Part shown: positions 45,707-56,875 of the stretch, piece after piece
Layout of the letters: each line of letters begins with the position of its first letter
How positions within the stretch are numbered: position 1 is the first letter of the stretch
DNA from: Chloridium humicola
Taxonomy: Eukaryota > Ascomycota > Sordariomycetes > Chaetosphaeriales > Chaetosphaeriaceae
Direction: 5' to 3'
Length of the DNA stretch: 64,000 nt
Assembly (NCBI GenBank): GCA_027569505.1
Contig: JAPDFF010000083.1
Coordinates: forward strand, 1-64,000
Translations under genes and position numbers: made by a program
The notes under the pieces: model-generated
Database searches by the model: none
What the model saw: only the letters and a program-made list of their open reading frames with translations
What the model was told of the DNA's origin: nothing

Positions 45707-48700
45707 AAGGGGGTTGTCAGAGTAGATGGGCAAGAGAAAGAAAGAAGGGAAAGGTTGGGTACAGAATAGCGGGATGGGGTTTGGAGTTGTCCGGTTTTTC
45801 TTTTGGATTTTAAACTTGATGTCTCCTTTTGTTCTGTCGTTCCGTTATTAAAGAAAGGATACCTGGAGGAGGATAGAAGCATCGTCTCTGCTTGCTCTGG
45901 ACTTTAATGCGTGCTTCTTATGAATGAGGGTGCTTGAGCCGTGGAAGGGAGTGGTCACCAGACTCGAGTGAAGGGAGGGTGGCCTGCGAGCGGCTGTGTT
46001 GGGTGCTCTCCTGCCCCATTGAGCTGTGGATGGTTCACACCTGCTGGTGACCCCTCTTCTGGTGTTGATGTTCCTCCGCGGAGGGTTGGGGGATAGGTCC
46101 GGTGAGTGGTGGTTGGAGGTGAGAGTTGGACGGTAAGAAAAGTGTCAGAGGGCAACTTGGAGGTTTGGGAGAAAGCATCTCCTCGGATACGTGGCGGGCT
46201 GTGGTCGCACTGGTGAGGCGGTTTGATGGGAGTTTCGGAGTGGCCGCCGCCCTATCCGTGCAGGACTGGGTGGCTGAGGTAAGTGTAAAATTGAACCTGA
46301 AATTGCAACGGCTTCTCGAGAGACCAGTGTCATTCAAGGGAGGTTTAGCCGTTTTATACAATGGAAAGACGGATTTGGCCAGAACCTTTTGCGCTTGGTG
46401 GCAGGGTTCATTTGTCACGCCGCGGCCAGCGGTGTGTGTTGGGAATGCGGTTCTGGATGAATGGAGCTATTTGCGCAGTTCCAGGAGACTGGAAACGGCC
46501 CTGTGCATTCCTGGCACTGTATTGTCTGCAGTTGACCATTCGCCCAAAACTTGAAACTGCGGTGGTGCTTCGGTCTTCCCCTGGGGGATTGTTTTCTGGT
46601 GCTTGACTCTTCTGGCTGATGGTGTTTTGTGACGGCAATGTGCGTGTTCTGAGACCAAGACGTTGTTCTGACGGTGTCAACGGCTTTGTCTGACACAGTT
46701 CTCCCTGCCGCTTGTCCGGCAGCTGGCAGAAAAGTCGGGCAGGTGCCCCACTTCCCGAACAGCCAAGCAAAACGGCTCGGCTTGGCACGCCCAGGGTATC
46801 CTGACGTCACCTGGCAACGGCAGCCCCTGAGTCGGGATCGCAAGTCAACAACAGGAGGTCGGCCAGAATTGTGAAAAATGGGAAGACTGAAGATTACGAC
46901 AGCAGTGAGGTAACGGCATGTACGTGAGCAAAAGGGTTGTCTGAAGCAATACTCATCGCGCAGAGACATTGCGTTCGCCTCCGACGATTCCATAGGGTGA
47001 GAAAGGCGGCAGGAGGCAAATGGTGATGGCACCGACATTAGTTCGTTCCTTCCCGTGGAAGAGGGGTTCAGAACGTGGGGTCGCTTCCATCTTGACTAGT
47101 ACCCGTGGAAGTCTCTTGCAGAAAAGGACGATGTCGTTGAAGGCCCCAGACGGGCAGGTGCAGAAATCCTATAAACCCCTTCCCTCAAAAGCCGATTCTC
47201 CTCTCTCTTCCATTCTCGCCCGATTTGTCTGTGCTCCTCGGCCGCCCGCACAGAAGCCTCGGTGTCTCACAGAATTGGAGCTTATTCGGGCCTGGGGAGA
47301 TGTATAGTGTGATAATGTTTCTCAAATCGTTTCAAGGCCTTTCTAGGGTGAGGATCGCATGGGGGCGACCCCTCATCCCCGGGCCATCTTGTTGTGGGGG
47401 TACATAGTAAGTAAACTCATGCGCTCGTAGTCCCCCCTCGGACATCCGACGTTCGGCAACCTGTTCCTCAAATCTCTGACTTGCAGAATCGCTTTGTAGA
47501 TCTCGGCCCGTAGCCTTCTGCGTCACGCGCGTCAATCCGACCCCGATGATGCAAGGGAGTGCGGCACATCCGCCGTCTGTGCCCGGTGTAATCTACCCTG
47601 GTTCATAGTTAACAAGACCCTGTTTCTTGGAGATGTACCCATTGGAGCATTAGAGAGATGGATTCTTTTTTTTTGCATGGTGCAGGAGGTTTGGCTGACG
47701 GCTCTGTCCAGTGAGTCCACGACCCAGCGGGGCGGTTCGCAGGGAGGCTTCCAGTCGCGTAGGACAAGATCTGTTCAATTTCGATGCGAGGCTTGTGTTA
47801 CAGCATGACTTACACACAAGTGGATTGTTTGTGGGAGGTATGAAACGTCAACTCTTTGTTAGTACAAAACGGCAGAGGACCTAAGACTCTGTTCAATGTT
47901 CTCAAGGTTCTCTGCCACTTCGCCCCTGAAATGCCACACTCCATCTTCCGACGCAGCCTCGACCAAATGGTCAAAATTCCGACCCTCCCAAAGGTACACA
48001 TCTCACCACAACTGCATAGAATGAAACCCTACCCGATACCAAGATGAACCAATTGGGACCCTACCTCCTGTTGAGCCGCGGGACGGCACGAGCTCATCAC
48101 CACTTGGCAAGACAGACTTCCATAACAAGATGGTCAACTGCGCAGGAAACACTGCGGGGGAGGGATTTGCGGCGGGCTGAGGTTCATGATCTTTGCCTTT
48201 CCCGGCGGGCAGATAGCCATGGGGGCGACTTCTCATTCCACTCCCGCGATAGAACCAGCCTCGTGACGGCACATTCCTGGCATCAACGGGTGGAGGCAGC
48301 TTGAAATGTAAAATTGTAACCCCATGGATACTGGAGCCCGCTGGTTCAAGAGCCATCCGATGTGATTCGGCGTGATTGGTATGCTTTTGTAGACCTTGAC
48401 CGAGTTTTCCATGATGGAATGGGGGCGAATTCTGGAAAAGGGGTTACAATAACCGGCTAGAGGGGGCAGCGGGGAGAAACACGGCACTTTTGAGGGGTAA
48501 CCGAGATAGGAATACATGTTTTCGGCAAGGCGGTTGTTAGTTGATGTTTGAGTCGGAACTTGTGCTCAAGAGGAAATGTCAAGAGGACAGGAACCCAGCG
48601 AGGCGGTGGAGAACGAAGATGGCCAGGACAGAACACTGAGTCCATACCATCGATTATAAGGACCGTGAACAAGCCAGCTGTTCGAGCCGTGTGGGGCATA

Positions 48701-49189
48701 AGAGAAAAGACAAGCTCAGTTGCGAAGCTCACTGCCGCCACTGACGCGTTGCCGTGACGCCGTCGACCTCGAGTGGCTCCTTCCTCCCACCAGAATTTCC
48801 ATCCCATCTTTTGGAAACTGAAATTTTCACTGAACCTCAGCACAGTAATCGCTTGTGGCTTTATCTTTTGCCCCACCACTTGCTGCCGACCGATTGCTCC
48901 CGTTCTTCGCCTGCGGATAAAGCCGAACTTGCGTTTTCTTTCTCTCTTCTGCGCACTCGCTTCCTCACAACGCGCAACCACGCACCACCAACAACCGCCA
49001 TCTTTCTCATGTTGTGATATTTTCTCCATCTATCGCAGCATAGCGTTGTTCTTTGCCGTGCTTTTCTCTTTTCTGGGCGCATCTTTTGCATCTCTTTCCT
49101 CTGTCAACCAGCAACTTTCCTAGCATCCATCGATTCCACCACATCCTCACCGCCACACGGCCGCGTTTGCTCCGGCGGGCGACTGCACC
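45707..49189. other. 3.5-kb gene-free region upstream of the polyketide synthase
   Basis: Only short or composition-driven open frames are present on both strands (longest about 207 codons, minus strand 46415-47038), none with family-like sequence. No RNA gene was recognised. The last 300 bases are pyrimidine-rich and form the likely polyketide synthase leader. Confidence 0.5.
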
Positions 49190-52100
49190 ATGCCGTACAA
49201 AATCCCCATCGCTGAACCGATCGCAGTCGTCGGTTCCAGCTGCCGCTTTGCCGGCGGTGTCACGACGCCGTCGCGCTTGTGGGAGCTGCTCAACAATCCG
49301 ACCGACCTCGCGAGGGACATCCCACCCCAGAGGTTCAACATCAACGTAAGTCGCAGCATACTCCATCGCAACCTCATCACATTTGGAATTATCACTGATA
49401 TTCTTCATCAGGCCTTCTATCATCCCGATGGCGAGTACCACGGGACCACCAATTCGCCCAAGGCCTACTTCATCGAACAAGACCACCGCGTCTTCGATGC
49501 AAGCTTCTTCAACATCACGCCTCGCGAGGCTGAGGCCATTGACCCTCAACAACGCATGCTGCTTGAAGTCGTGTACGAAGCTCTCGAGTCGGCTGGCTAC
49601 ACTCTTCATCAGTATGCTGGCGAGAAGGTCGCTGTGTTTGCAGGCCTCATGACCGGCGACTACGACACCTTGTCTCAGCGCGACGAGCTGGACACCAGCC
49701 AGTACTACGCAACTGGCAACGCGCGCTCAATCTTGTCGAATCGCATTTCCTACTTCTTCAACTTCAATGGTCCATCAATGACCATCGACACCGCCTGCTC
49801 CTCGAGTCTTGTCGCACTTCACCAGGCCGTTCTCAGTTTGCGATCCGGAGAATGCAAGATGGCCTGTGTCGCCGGCGCAAACCTCATCCTCACTCCCGAG
49901 CAGTTCGTCGTCGAATCCAACCTTCACATGCTCAGCCCGACTGGCCATTGCCGCATGTGGGATGCCGGCGCAAACGGGTACGCTCGTGGCGAAGGCATCG
50001 CTGCCCTGTTCATCAAGACATTGAGTCAGGCGCTTGCAGACGGCGATCACATCGAGGCCATCATCCGCGAAACGGGCGTCAACTCGGACGGCCGTTCCCG
50101 CGGTATCACCATGCCGAACTGGAAGGCGCAGTCGCAGTTAATTCGCGACACCTACAACCGCTCAGGTCTGGATTCATTTTCTCCCGAAGACCGCTGCCAG
50201 TACTTCGAGGCTCACGGCACAGGCACCGGCGTTGGCGATCCCAACGAGGCGCGCGCAATCGAAGATGCCTTCCGTCACATTAACAACGGAACCGTCAGCG
50301 AACCGTCGTCCAGCCTCACCAAGCTCCTTGTCGGGTCCGTCAAAACGGTCATCGGTCACACTGAAGGCGCCGCGGGCCTGGCCGGCCTCTTGAAAGTCAT
50401 CCAAGGCATGCGCCACAGCTCGGTGCCGCCCAACCTGCACCTTAAGAAGCTCAATCCGGCTGTTGAGAAGTACTACCGCCACTTGCTTGTTCCTACCTCG
50501 ACTGTTGCCTGGCCCACCGTTCCGCCTGGGCAACCCATGCGTGGAAGTGTCAACTCTTTCGGCTTTGGCGGCACCAACGCCCATGCCATCGTGGAGCAAT
50601 ACGTTCCCGAGATTCACGACTCGGTCGCAAAGATCTTCTGCCCAAATCTCAAGCTTCCGGCGCAGATTCAGCTTCCCGAGCGCAACATGGACATCAAAGT
50701 TGGCCTTCCGCTTGTTCTTTCGGCGCCATCTCAGAAGGCGCTATGCGCCATCGTCCGTTCATATCGCGACTTCCTTCGCAGGGGCCCGAAGGCTTCCTTG
50801 GAAAGGATTGCCTGGCACTCTTACGCTCGGCGCACGGCTTTTGCTTTCCGAGTTTCTGTCTCTGGTCTGTCCACTTCAGACCTCGCTAGCAAGCTCAATT
50901 CTCTCATTGCGAAGACTGAGAGCTCCTCTGCTGCCGCCCTTGGTATTCGCGGGCGACCGGTCAAGGAGCAGCCCAAGATCCTCGGAATCTTCACAGGACA
51001 GGGCGCACAATGGGTCAAAATGTCTCGTGCTCTGTTCCTCTCCAGCGAGATCTACGGTAACACCATCCGGTCGCTCGACAAAATTCTCGCGGCATGCCCT
51101 GAGCCGCCCTCCTGGTCACTTGAGCAAGAGATCTTGGCCGATCAGTCCGAGTCCAATGTGTACAAGTCCTCGGTCTCTCAGCCGCTTTGCACCGCAATCC
51201 AGATTGGGCTTGTTGTTCTCCTTCGCCACCTGGGGATCACCTTCCACACGGTTGTTGGTCATTCCTCTGGTGAGATTGCTGCAGCATTTGCGGCAGGCCG
51301 AATCTCAATGCGCGAGGCCATTCTCATCTCGCACTACCGCGGGCTGGGTGTGCACATGGCATGCGGTGCCAACGGGGCCAAGGGTGGCATGCTCGCTGCA
51401 GGCTTGAGCAAGATCGATGCCGCCGAGTTCTGTGGACAGAAGAAGTACACTCACGGCTTGTGGATTGCGGCCAGCAACGCGCCGTCCAGCGTCACCCTTT
51501 CCGGCGATTTCAATCTGGTGCAAGAGGCCTGCAAGGATTTGACGGAGCAGAAGAAGTTTGCTCGCCTTTTGCAAGTCGACACGGCCTACCACTCTCCGCA
51601 CATGGAAGCGACCTCGGCCAAGTATCTCGAGTGCTTGTCCTCCTGCAACATCGCACCGACGGGCGGCAACGGTACTCACTGGGTTTCCAGCGTTTACGGG
51701 ATCGGAGAGCCCGCAGACGCAGAGCTCGCCGCTTTGTACTGGAAGAAGAACATGGTGAAGCCCGTTTTGTTCAATGAGGCGATCGGTACAGCCCTGAAGA
51801 TCTTTGGACCATTCGACTGCGCTATCGAGATCGGGCCGCATCCGGCGCTTAAGGGCCCTGTCACGCAAACCATGAAGGAGAAGAACGGCTCCTCCATTCC
51901 GTATTCCGGCCTCCTCGACCGCAAACTAGATGACCGCGAGGCCTTCGCAGAATTCCTGGGTTGGATGTGGACTCAATTCGGTTCTTCGTCTGCTCAAATC
52001 CGCCAGTTCGTCATGGGTTCCATTCACCCTCAGATTGCCGCGACCAGACTCACTGATGCGCCGTCGTATCCCTGGGACCACTCTCAGACGTACTACCGGG

Positions 52101-55100
52101 AGTCGAGGGTCTCTCGCCAGTACCACTTCAAGACAGAGAAGCCCCATGAACTCCTCGGTGTTCGGACCCGCGACGACAACAAGCACCAGCTGCGGTGGCG
52201 CAACATCCTCAAGGTAGAGAAGCTTCCGTGGACGAAGCACCATGCCTTCCAAGGCCAGGCCTTGCTTCCGGCCTCAGCCTACCTCGTCATAGCCCTTGAC
52301 GCGGCGCGGTCTGCCTTGGCCGGCCGTGAAGCTTCGATTGTCGAGCTACGCGATCTCAAGTTTTTGAGTGGCATCATTCTGGAGCCGAATTCTCCTGGCG
52401 TCGAGGTTCTGTTCAACCTTACTCTGGAGCACGAGTCCGAAGATAACATCGAGGCCTCTTTTACGCTCACTTCAGCGATTGCCGACGGCGGGAGCGACAT
52501 GAGGAAAAACTTCAGCGGAAGTCTCACCGTTACCCTTAACAAGCCCGCCGCAAGCGTGTTGCCCCCACGCCCAAAGCAGAGGGCAGAGACTCTGCACGCC
52601 AGCACCGAGGCCTTTTACCAAATGATGAGCGGAACCGGCTTGGTTTACACCAAGGCTTTCAAGGGCCTGCAGACCCTGGAACGCCGATACAATTTCTCTT
52701 CGGGAACCCTGAAGAAGTATCATCCTGAGGACACGACTGGATTGACCATCAGCCCTGCCACGCTCGACAGTTGCTTGCAGACTGCATTCGTCACCATCTC
52801 ATCCCCCGGAGACAACGCAATTTGGACCTCGTTTCTTCCGCTGGACATTAAGTGCGTCCGGTTCAACCTGGCCATTTGCGACACCAACGACCGGGTCAAC
52901 GATTCGCTTGTGGTCGACGCATATCTGACCAAGGCGACGCCCATCACCACGGAGTCTGCAGCTTCCTTCACGGCCGACATTGAGATCTTCAACCCCGGCG
53001 GCGAGATGGAGATCCAGGTCCAGGGCCTCACCGTCGGGTCCTTCAGCTCGACCAAACCCGAAGACGACTGGGAGCTGTACCTCACCACCAAGTTCGATGT
53101 CGATCCGGATGACGAGATCATCTGCGCCGACAACCTGGATAACCACACGGCGGGCTCGATGCTCGTTGAGAGTTGCGAGCGTGTAGCATCATTTTTTGCC
53201 AGCCATGCGCCTCCTTCCAGGCCACGATCTGCATCTCTTTCAACATTGCTAGCCGCCCAGCCCCAGGCTCCGGAGCTACGCACTTCTTGGACTAGCGAGA
53301 CTGAACAGTCTTTGGATACTTTCATTCACGCATCACCTTATTTTGTTGCTCTCGACTTCATTCGCCAATTGGGCGAAAATCTTCCGGACGTCCTAACGGC
53401 CATGCTGCCTGCTGTCATCGACGAAGCCTGCCAGCTTGTTGGCTTCCAGCAGCACGTTTCCCGCATCGTCCGCCAAATCGCGCACAAGTATCCGCGGATG
53501 CAGGTGCTCGGCCTGACCGACCCCGAGTTGGGCTTGACAGAACATGTCTTTTCAGGCCTGCAGGAGTCTTTCCACCTGTACCACGTCGGCTCCCAGCCCG
53601 AGAAGAACCTGGAGAGCCGTCTCCCGCTCAGCGACTCTCTGCACAAGAAGATCATGATCGATAAGATTGACTTGACCAACGTCGACGATGAGCAGTCACA
53701 GCTGTACGACCTTGTCCTGCTCAGCACTTCGCTCATCGAGTCGCAGAAGACTCTGACTATCCTGCGGGCTATCAAGCGGATGATGCGCCCTGGTGGCTTC
53801 CTGATCATGATCGATGTTTCGCGCAGCCCGCTTAAGGACCGCATCCAGCGCCTTGCTGGTTTTGCCTCTAGAGGAGGCGCACCCCTCTCGCCGCCGGACT
53901 GGCCCGACGTCCTCGAGCAGTTTGGCTTCGCTCACCCCATGCGGAATTCCCATCAGTATTATCCGCCTGGGTTTTCCCTCATCATCCGCCAGGCCGAGTC
54001 AGCCGACAAGGCCCTTTTGCTTCATCCATTTGCTACCACGGCCAACACTCAACTGGTCGACCGTCTTCTCGTTGTTGGAGGCAAGCAACCTTGGACTTGG
54101 CTCATTTCAGAGCGTGTGAGCCAGGCCATGGCGCCAAAGTGTGGCTCAATCACAGTGTTTGAGACCCTTGAGGACATCGATCCCGCGAGCATCTCGTCGT
54201 CCTCAGCGATGATTTTCTTTGGCGACATTGACGAGCCCGTCCTCGCGAGCATGACGGAGCTGCGGATGAAGGCCTTGCGCGGTCTCCTAAGGCCCCAGAT
54301 GACCATCCTCTGGACTACCTGCAATGCCCGCACTTCGAACCCCAACCACGCAGCTTCGTTCGGCTTCACTCGCACGCTGACGGCTGAAACCCCTGGTCTC
54401 AATCTTCAGATGCTTGACCTCGACAACATCGACACCAGCAGCGCCGTCGAGGCCATCACCGAGACCTTTGCTCGGCTCATGAGGCAAATCATGGTTGAGG
54501 GAGATGAGAACAATCGACCGATGTGGACCAACGAGCCCGAGGTTTACATGGAGAAGGGGCGTCGGCTGATTCCACGCGTCCTCCCCTGGAAGGAGGGCAA
54601 TGACCGCGTCAACTCACCTCGCCGCGTCGTGACGAACAGCATCAACACTCTCGAGGAGGTCGTCGAGATTGTCCGCAATAAGTCTGAAGACGACGTTCAC
54701 CTGTTCGAGATTCAGCGAAACAATGTTAGGCGTTCGAGCATCACGAGCGCCATGACCTTCCTTCAGGTCGACTACAGCACCGCAGAGGCTGTGATGGTTG
54801 GCAAGTTCCCGGCTTCTCATGTTTTCATTGGCCGCAGCCTGGAAGACGGCAGGACCAAGGTCGCATTTTCGGACTCCAACGCCTCGTTCATTGCTGTCGA
54901 GTCAACTTTTATTGCCAACATCGACGATGAGGGACTCAACCCGGACCTTCTCCTTGCGCTGGTCTCTCGCTATCTTGTGGCCTTCGGCGTGGAAAGGTCA
55001 ATTGGATCTGAGGCGGTGCTGCTCATTGAACCCGACAGGATGCTCCTTGAGTGTCTCAAAGATATTCTGAGCAAGCGCGACATCCAGGTCCTTGCTTGCT

Positions 55101-56875
55101 CGAGCAACGCCACTCGGTGCAACACAATTCCCGGCATGGTTTACCTTCACCCCGGGTCGCCCAAGCGCGCAGTCAAGGCCCTCTATCCGACCAAGGGAGC
55201 ATGGGTTATTGACATGTGCCCCGAGCCGAACAAGCTTTCTGAGATGGTCCTAAAGACTCTTCCTGCGAACTGCAAGTACAGCACCTGGACGACTCTGCTC
55301 CGCCCGAACGAGCTTGAGAACCACAACTTTTGGAGCCAGGCGGTTGATTTTGCGCGTATCAAGGCAGAGACATGGGGATTCAAGGCCGAGCCTACCCTGG
55401 CGACTGTTCCGGAGCTTCTTCAGTCCACCACTCCGACGCGGCCGTTCCAGATCATTGACTGGAAGGCTGAGCGCATGGTCTCTCAGATCGTCAAACCCCT
55501 CGCCGGAACCCAGCTGCTGAGCGGAAACAAGACCTATGTTCTTGTGGGGTTAACGCGGGACTTCGGCCAGAGCCTGTGCACCCTTTTCGCCTCGCAGGGT
55601 GCCCGCCACCTTGTGCTCTGTAGTCGCAACCCGCCGAAGGCCCAGCCCAAGTGGCAGACCGAGATGCTCGCCAATGGCATTGTTGTTCGCTTTGAGACGC
55701 TTGATGTCACCAGCCTGAGCCAAGTGACGGCCTTCAAGGAGAATCTCGCGGAGGATATGCCTCCTGTTGGCGGTGTGGTCAACGGCGCCATGATTCTCGA
55801 GGACCGCGTTTTCTCCGAGATGTCGGTGGAAACGCTTCATCGTGTTATGCGCCCCAAAACGATCGGCTCTTGGAACCTCGACGCAACCTTCTGCGACGAG
55901 AACATGGATTTCTTCATTATGACGTCCTCCTTCGCGGCCATCGGCGGTCACGCCGGCCAGTCCAACTATGCCGCGGCCAACATGTACATGAACGGCCTTG
56001 CGGCATCCCGCCGCAACCGCGGCCTCCCTGGCTCCGTTCTCAACATCGGCGTCATCTATGGTCTTGGTTTTCTGCATCGCGAGAAGGACGACCTCTACCA
56101 CGGTTTGGAGCGCGAAGGCTACCCGCCCATTTCAGAGCGCGACATCCACCACATGTTTGTTGAGGCCATCGTCGCTGGCAAGCCAATCCCGGGCCAAGTG
56201 CACGACATCACCACGGGCCTGCGCCGCTTCGCCGCCCAGTCGCCTACCCTGCCGTGGCAACACGACCCGCGCTTCTCGCACTTCACCCGCCGCGAGTTAG
56301 ATGACATCGACACGGACATTTCCCTCCCTGACGGCCAGCCAAACCGCAGCCTAAAGGAGCTGATCGACGCCGCGGACGGCCATGCCGAGTTGGTCGAGGT
56401 GCTGGTCCAGGGGTTTGTCGCGCGCCTGGTGACACAGCTGCAGCTTGGCGAGGGCAGTGTCAGCGCTGATCACAGCGTGGTTGAGCTGGGTGTGGACTCG
56501 CTTGCCGCGGTGGAGATTCGCGCGTGGATTTGGAAGGCGATGGGGCAGGATGTGGCGGTGATGAAGATCCTGGGGGGGAAGACGATTGGGGGGTTATGTG
56601 CGGAGATTGGGGAGAGGATTTTGGAGGGGAGGACTTTGGAGGGGGTTGGTGGTGGTGGTGGTGAGAAGGGGGAGGATGATGTGGGGAGGGGAAAGGTGCT
56701 GAGGGGTGGGGAGAAGAAGGGTGGTGAGGAGGGGAGTGGTGTTTCGGTGTCCGGGAGTACGGTTGTTGGGTCGTCGTTTTTGACTGTTCCTGGTGGTGGT
56801 GATGGGACGGTGCGGAGCGTTGGTGCTTCGACTCTGCTGACGCCGGTGTCGGAGAAGATGGATACTGGGTTTTGA
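49190..56875 (+). CDS. Highly reducing polyketide synthase of the PKS-NRPS hybrid clade, without NRPS
   Basis: This iterative type I synthase builds a reduced polyketide chain. A stop-free 66-nt intron (49346-49411, gtaagt...atcag) hides in the open frame; spliced length is 2539 residues. Domains (spliced numbering): KS 8-430 with Cys-181 in DTACSSS; AT about 560-870 with GHSSGE (Ser-670); DH with His-996 in HxxxGxxxxP and Asp-1171 in DSCLQ; a methyltransferase-like region about 1380-1580; KR about 2090-2300 with SNYAAAN (Tyr-2238); ACP with Ser-2415 in GVDSL. The KS and KR resemble those of PKS-NRPS hybrids. The methyltransferase lacks the SAM glycine motif (VLGLTDPELG in its place). The KR glycine motif reads GLTRDFG, with Arg in a usual Gly position. 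No enoylreductase, thioesterase, reductase or condensation domain is seen. An 80-residue Gly/Ser/Lys-rich tail ends the protein. Confidence 0.93.
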   Translation: MPYKIPIAEPIAVVGSSCRFAGGVTTPSRLWELLNNPTDLARDIPPQRFNINVSRSILHRNLITFGIITDILHQAFYHPDGEYHGTTNSPKAYFIEQDHRVFDASFFNITPREAEAIDPQQRMLLEVVYEALESAGYTLHQYAGEKVAVFAGLMTGDYDTLSQRDELDTSQYYATGNARSILSNRISYFFNFNGPSMTIDTACSSSLVALHQAVLSLRSGECKMACVAGANLILTPEQFVVESNLHMLSPTGHCRMWDAGANGYARGEGIAALFIKTLSQALADGDHIEAIIRETGVNSDGRSRGITMPNWKAQSQLIRDTYNRSGLDSFSPEDRCQYFEAHGTGTGVGDPNEARAIEDAFRHINNGTVSEPSSSLTKLLVGSVKTVIGHTEGAAGLAGLLKVIQGMRHSSVPPNLHLKKLNPAVEKYYRHLLVPTSTVAWPTVPPGQPMRGSVNSFGFGGTNAHAIVEQYVPEIHDSVAKIFCPNLKLPAQIQLPERNMDIKVGLPLVLSAPSQKALCAIVRSYRDFLRRGPKASLERIAWHSYARRTAFAFRVSVSGLSTSDLASKLNSLIAKTESSSAAALGIRGRPVKEQPKILGIFTGQGAQWVKMSRALFLSSEIYGNTIRSLDKILAACPEPPSWSLEQEILADQSESNVYKSSVSQPLCTAIQIGLVVLLRHLGITFHTVVGHSSGEIAAAFAAGRISMREAILISHYRGLGVHMACGANGAKGGMLAAGLSKIDAAEFCGQKKYTHGLWIAASNAPSSVTLSGDFNLVQEACKDLTEQKKFARLLQVDTAYHSPHMEATSAKYLECLSSCNIAPTGGNGTHWVSSVYGIGEPADAELAALYWKKNMVKPVLFNEAIGTALKIFGPFDCAIEIGPHPALKGPVTQTMKEKNGSSIPYSGLLDRKLDDREAFAEFLGWMWTQFGSSSAQIRQFVMGSIHPQIAATRLTDAPSYPWDHSQTYYRESRVSRQYHFKTEKPHELLGVRTRDDNKHQLRWRNILKVEKLPWTKHHAFQGQALLPASAYLVIALDAARSALAGREASIVELRDLKFLSGIILEPNSPGVEVLFNLTLEHESEDNIEASFTLTSAIADGGSDMRKNFSGSLTVTLNKPAASVLPPRPKQRAETLHASTEAFYQMMSGTGLVYTKAFKGLQTLERRYNFSSGTLKKYHPEDTTGLTISPATLDSCLQTAFVTISSPGDNAIWTSFLPLDIKCVRFNLAICDTNDRVNDSLVVDAYLTKATPITTESAASFTADIEIFNPGGEMEIQVQGLTVGSFSSTKPEDDWELYLTTKFDVDPDDEIICADNLDNHTAGSMLVESCERVASFFASHAPPSRPRSASLSTLLAAQPQAPELRTSWTSETEQSLDTFIHASPYFVALDFIRQLGENLPDVLTAMLPAVIDEACQLVGFQQHVSRIVRQIAHKYPRMQVLGLTDPELGLTEHVFSGLQESFHLYHVGSQPEKNLESRLPLSDSLHKKIMIDKIDLTNVDDEQSQLYDLVLLSTSLIESQKTLTILRAIKRMMRPGGFLIMIDVSRSPLKDRIQRLAGFASRGGAPLSPPDWPDVLEQFGFAHPMRNSHQYYPPGFSLIIRQAESADKALLLHPFATTANTQLVDRLLVVGGKQPWTWLISERVSQAMAPKCGSITVFETLEDIDPASISSSSAMIFFGDIDEPVLASMTELRMKALRGLLRPQMTILWTTCNARTSNPNHAASFGFTRTLTAETPGLNLQMLDLDNIDTSSAVEAITETFARLMRQIMVEGDENNRPMWTNEPEVYMEKGRRLIPRVLPWKEGNDRVNSPRRVVTNSINTLEEVVEIVRNKSEDDVHLFEIQRNNVRRSSITSAMTFLQVDYSTAEAVMVGKFPASHVFIGRSLEDGRTKVAFSDSNASFIAVESTFIANIDDEGLNPDLLLALVSRYLVAFGVERSIGSEAVLLIEPDRMLLECLKDILSKRDIQVLACSSNATRCNTIPGMVYLHPGSPKRAVKALYPTKGAWVIDMCPEPNKLSEMVLKTLPANCKYSTWTTLLRPNELENHNFWSQAVDFARIKAETWGFKAEPTLATVPELLQSTTPTRPFQIIDWKAERMVSQIVKPLAGTQLLSGNKTYVLVGLTRDFGQSLCTLFASQGARHLVLCSRNPPKAQPKWQTEMLANGIVVRFETLDVTSLSQVTAFKENLAEDMPPVGGVVNGAMILEDRVFSEMSVETLHRVMRPKTIGSWNLDATFCDENMDFFIMTSSFAAIGGHAGQSNYAAANMYMNGLAASRRNRGLPGSVLNIGVIYGLGFLHREKDDLYHGLEREGYPPISERDIHHMFVEAIVAGKPIPGQVHDITTGLRRFAAQSPTLPWQHDPRFSHFTRRELDDIDTDISLPDGQPNRSLKELIDAADGHAELVEVLVQGFVARLVTQLQLGEGSVSADHSVVELGVDSLAAVEIRAWIWKAMGQDVAVMKILGGKTIGGLCAEIGERILEGRTLEGVGGGGGEKGEDDVGRGKVLRGGEKKGGEEGSGVSVSGSTVVGSSFLTVPGGGDGTVRSVGASTLLTPVSEKMDTGF

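Noticed and set aside
44420..45733. 437-codon open frame on the minus strand opposite flavohemoglobin
   Set aside because: It is an exact antisense shadow of a strongly C3-biased gene; its sequence is Leu/Val/Asp/Gly-rich and has no family character.
46415..47038. 207-codon minus-strand open frame upstream of the polyketide synthase
   Set aside because: It has no recognisable blocks, uses mixed codons and is overlapped by similar open frames on the other strand.
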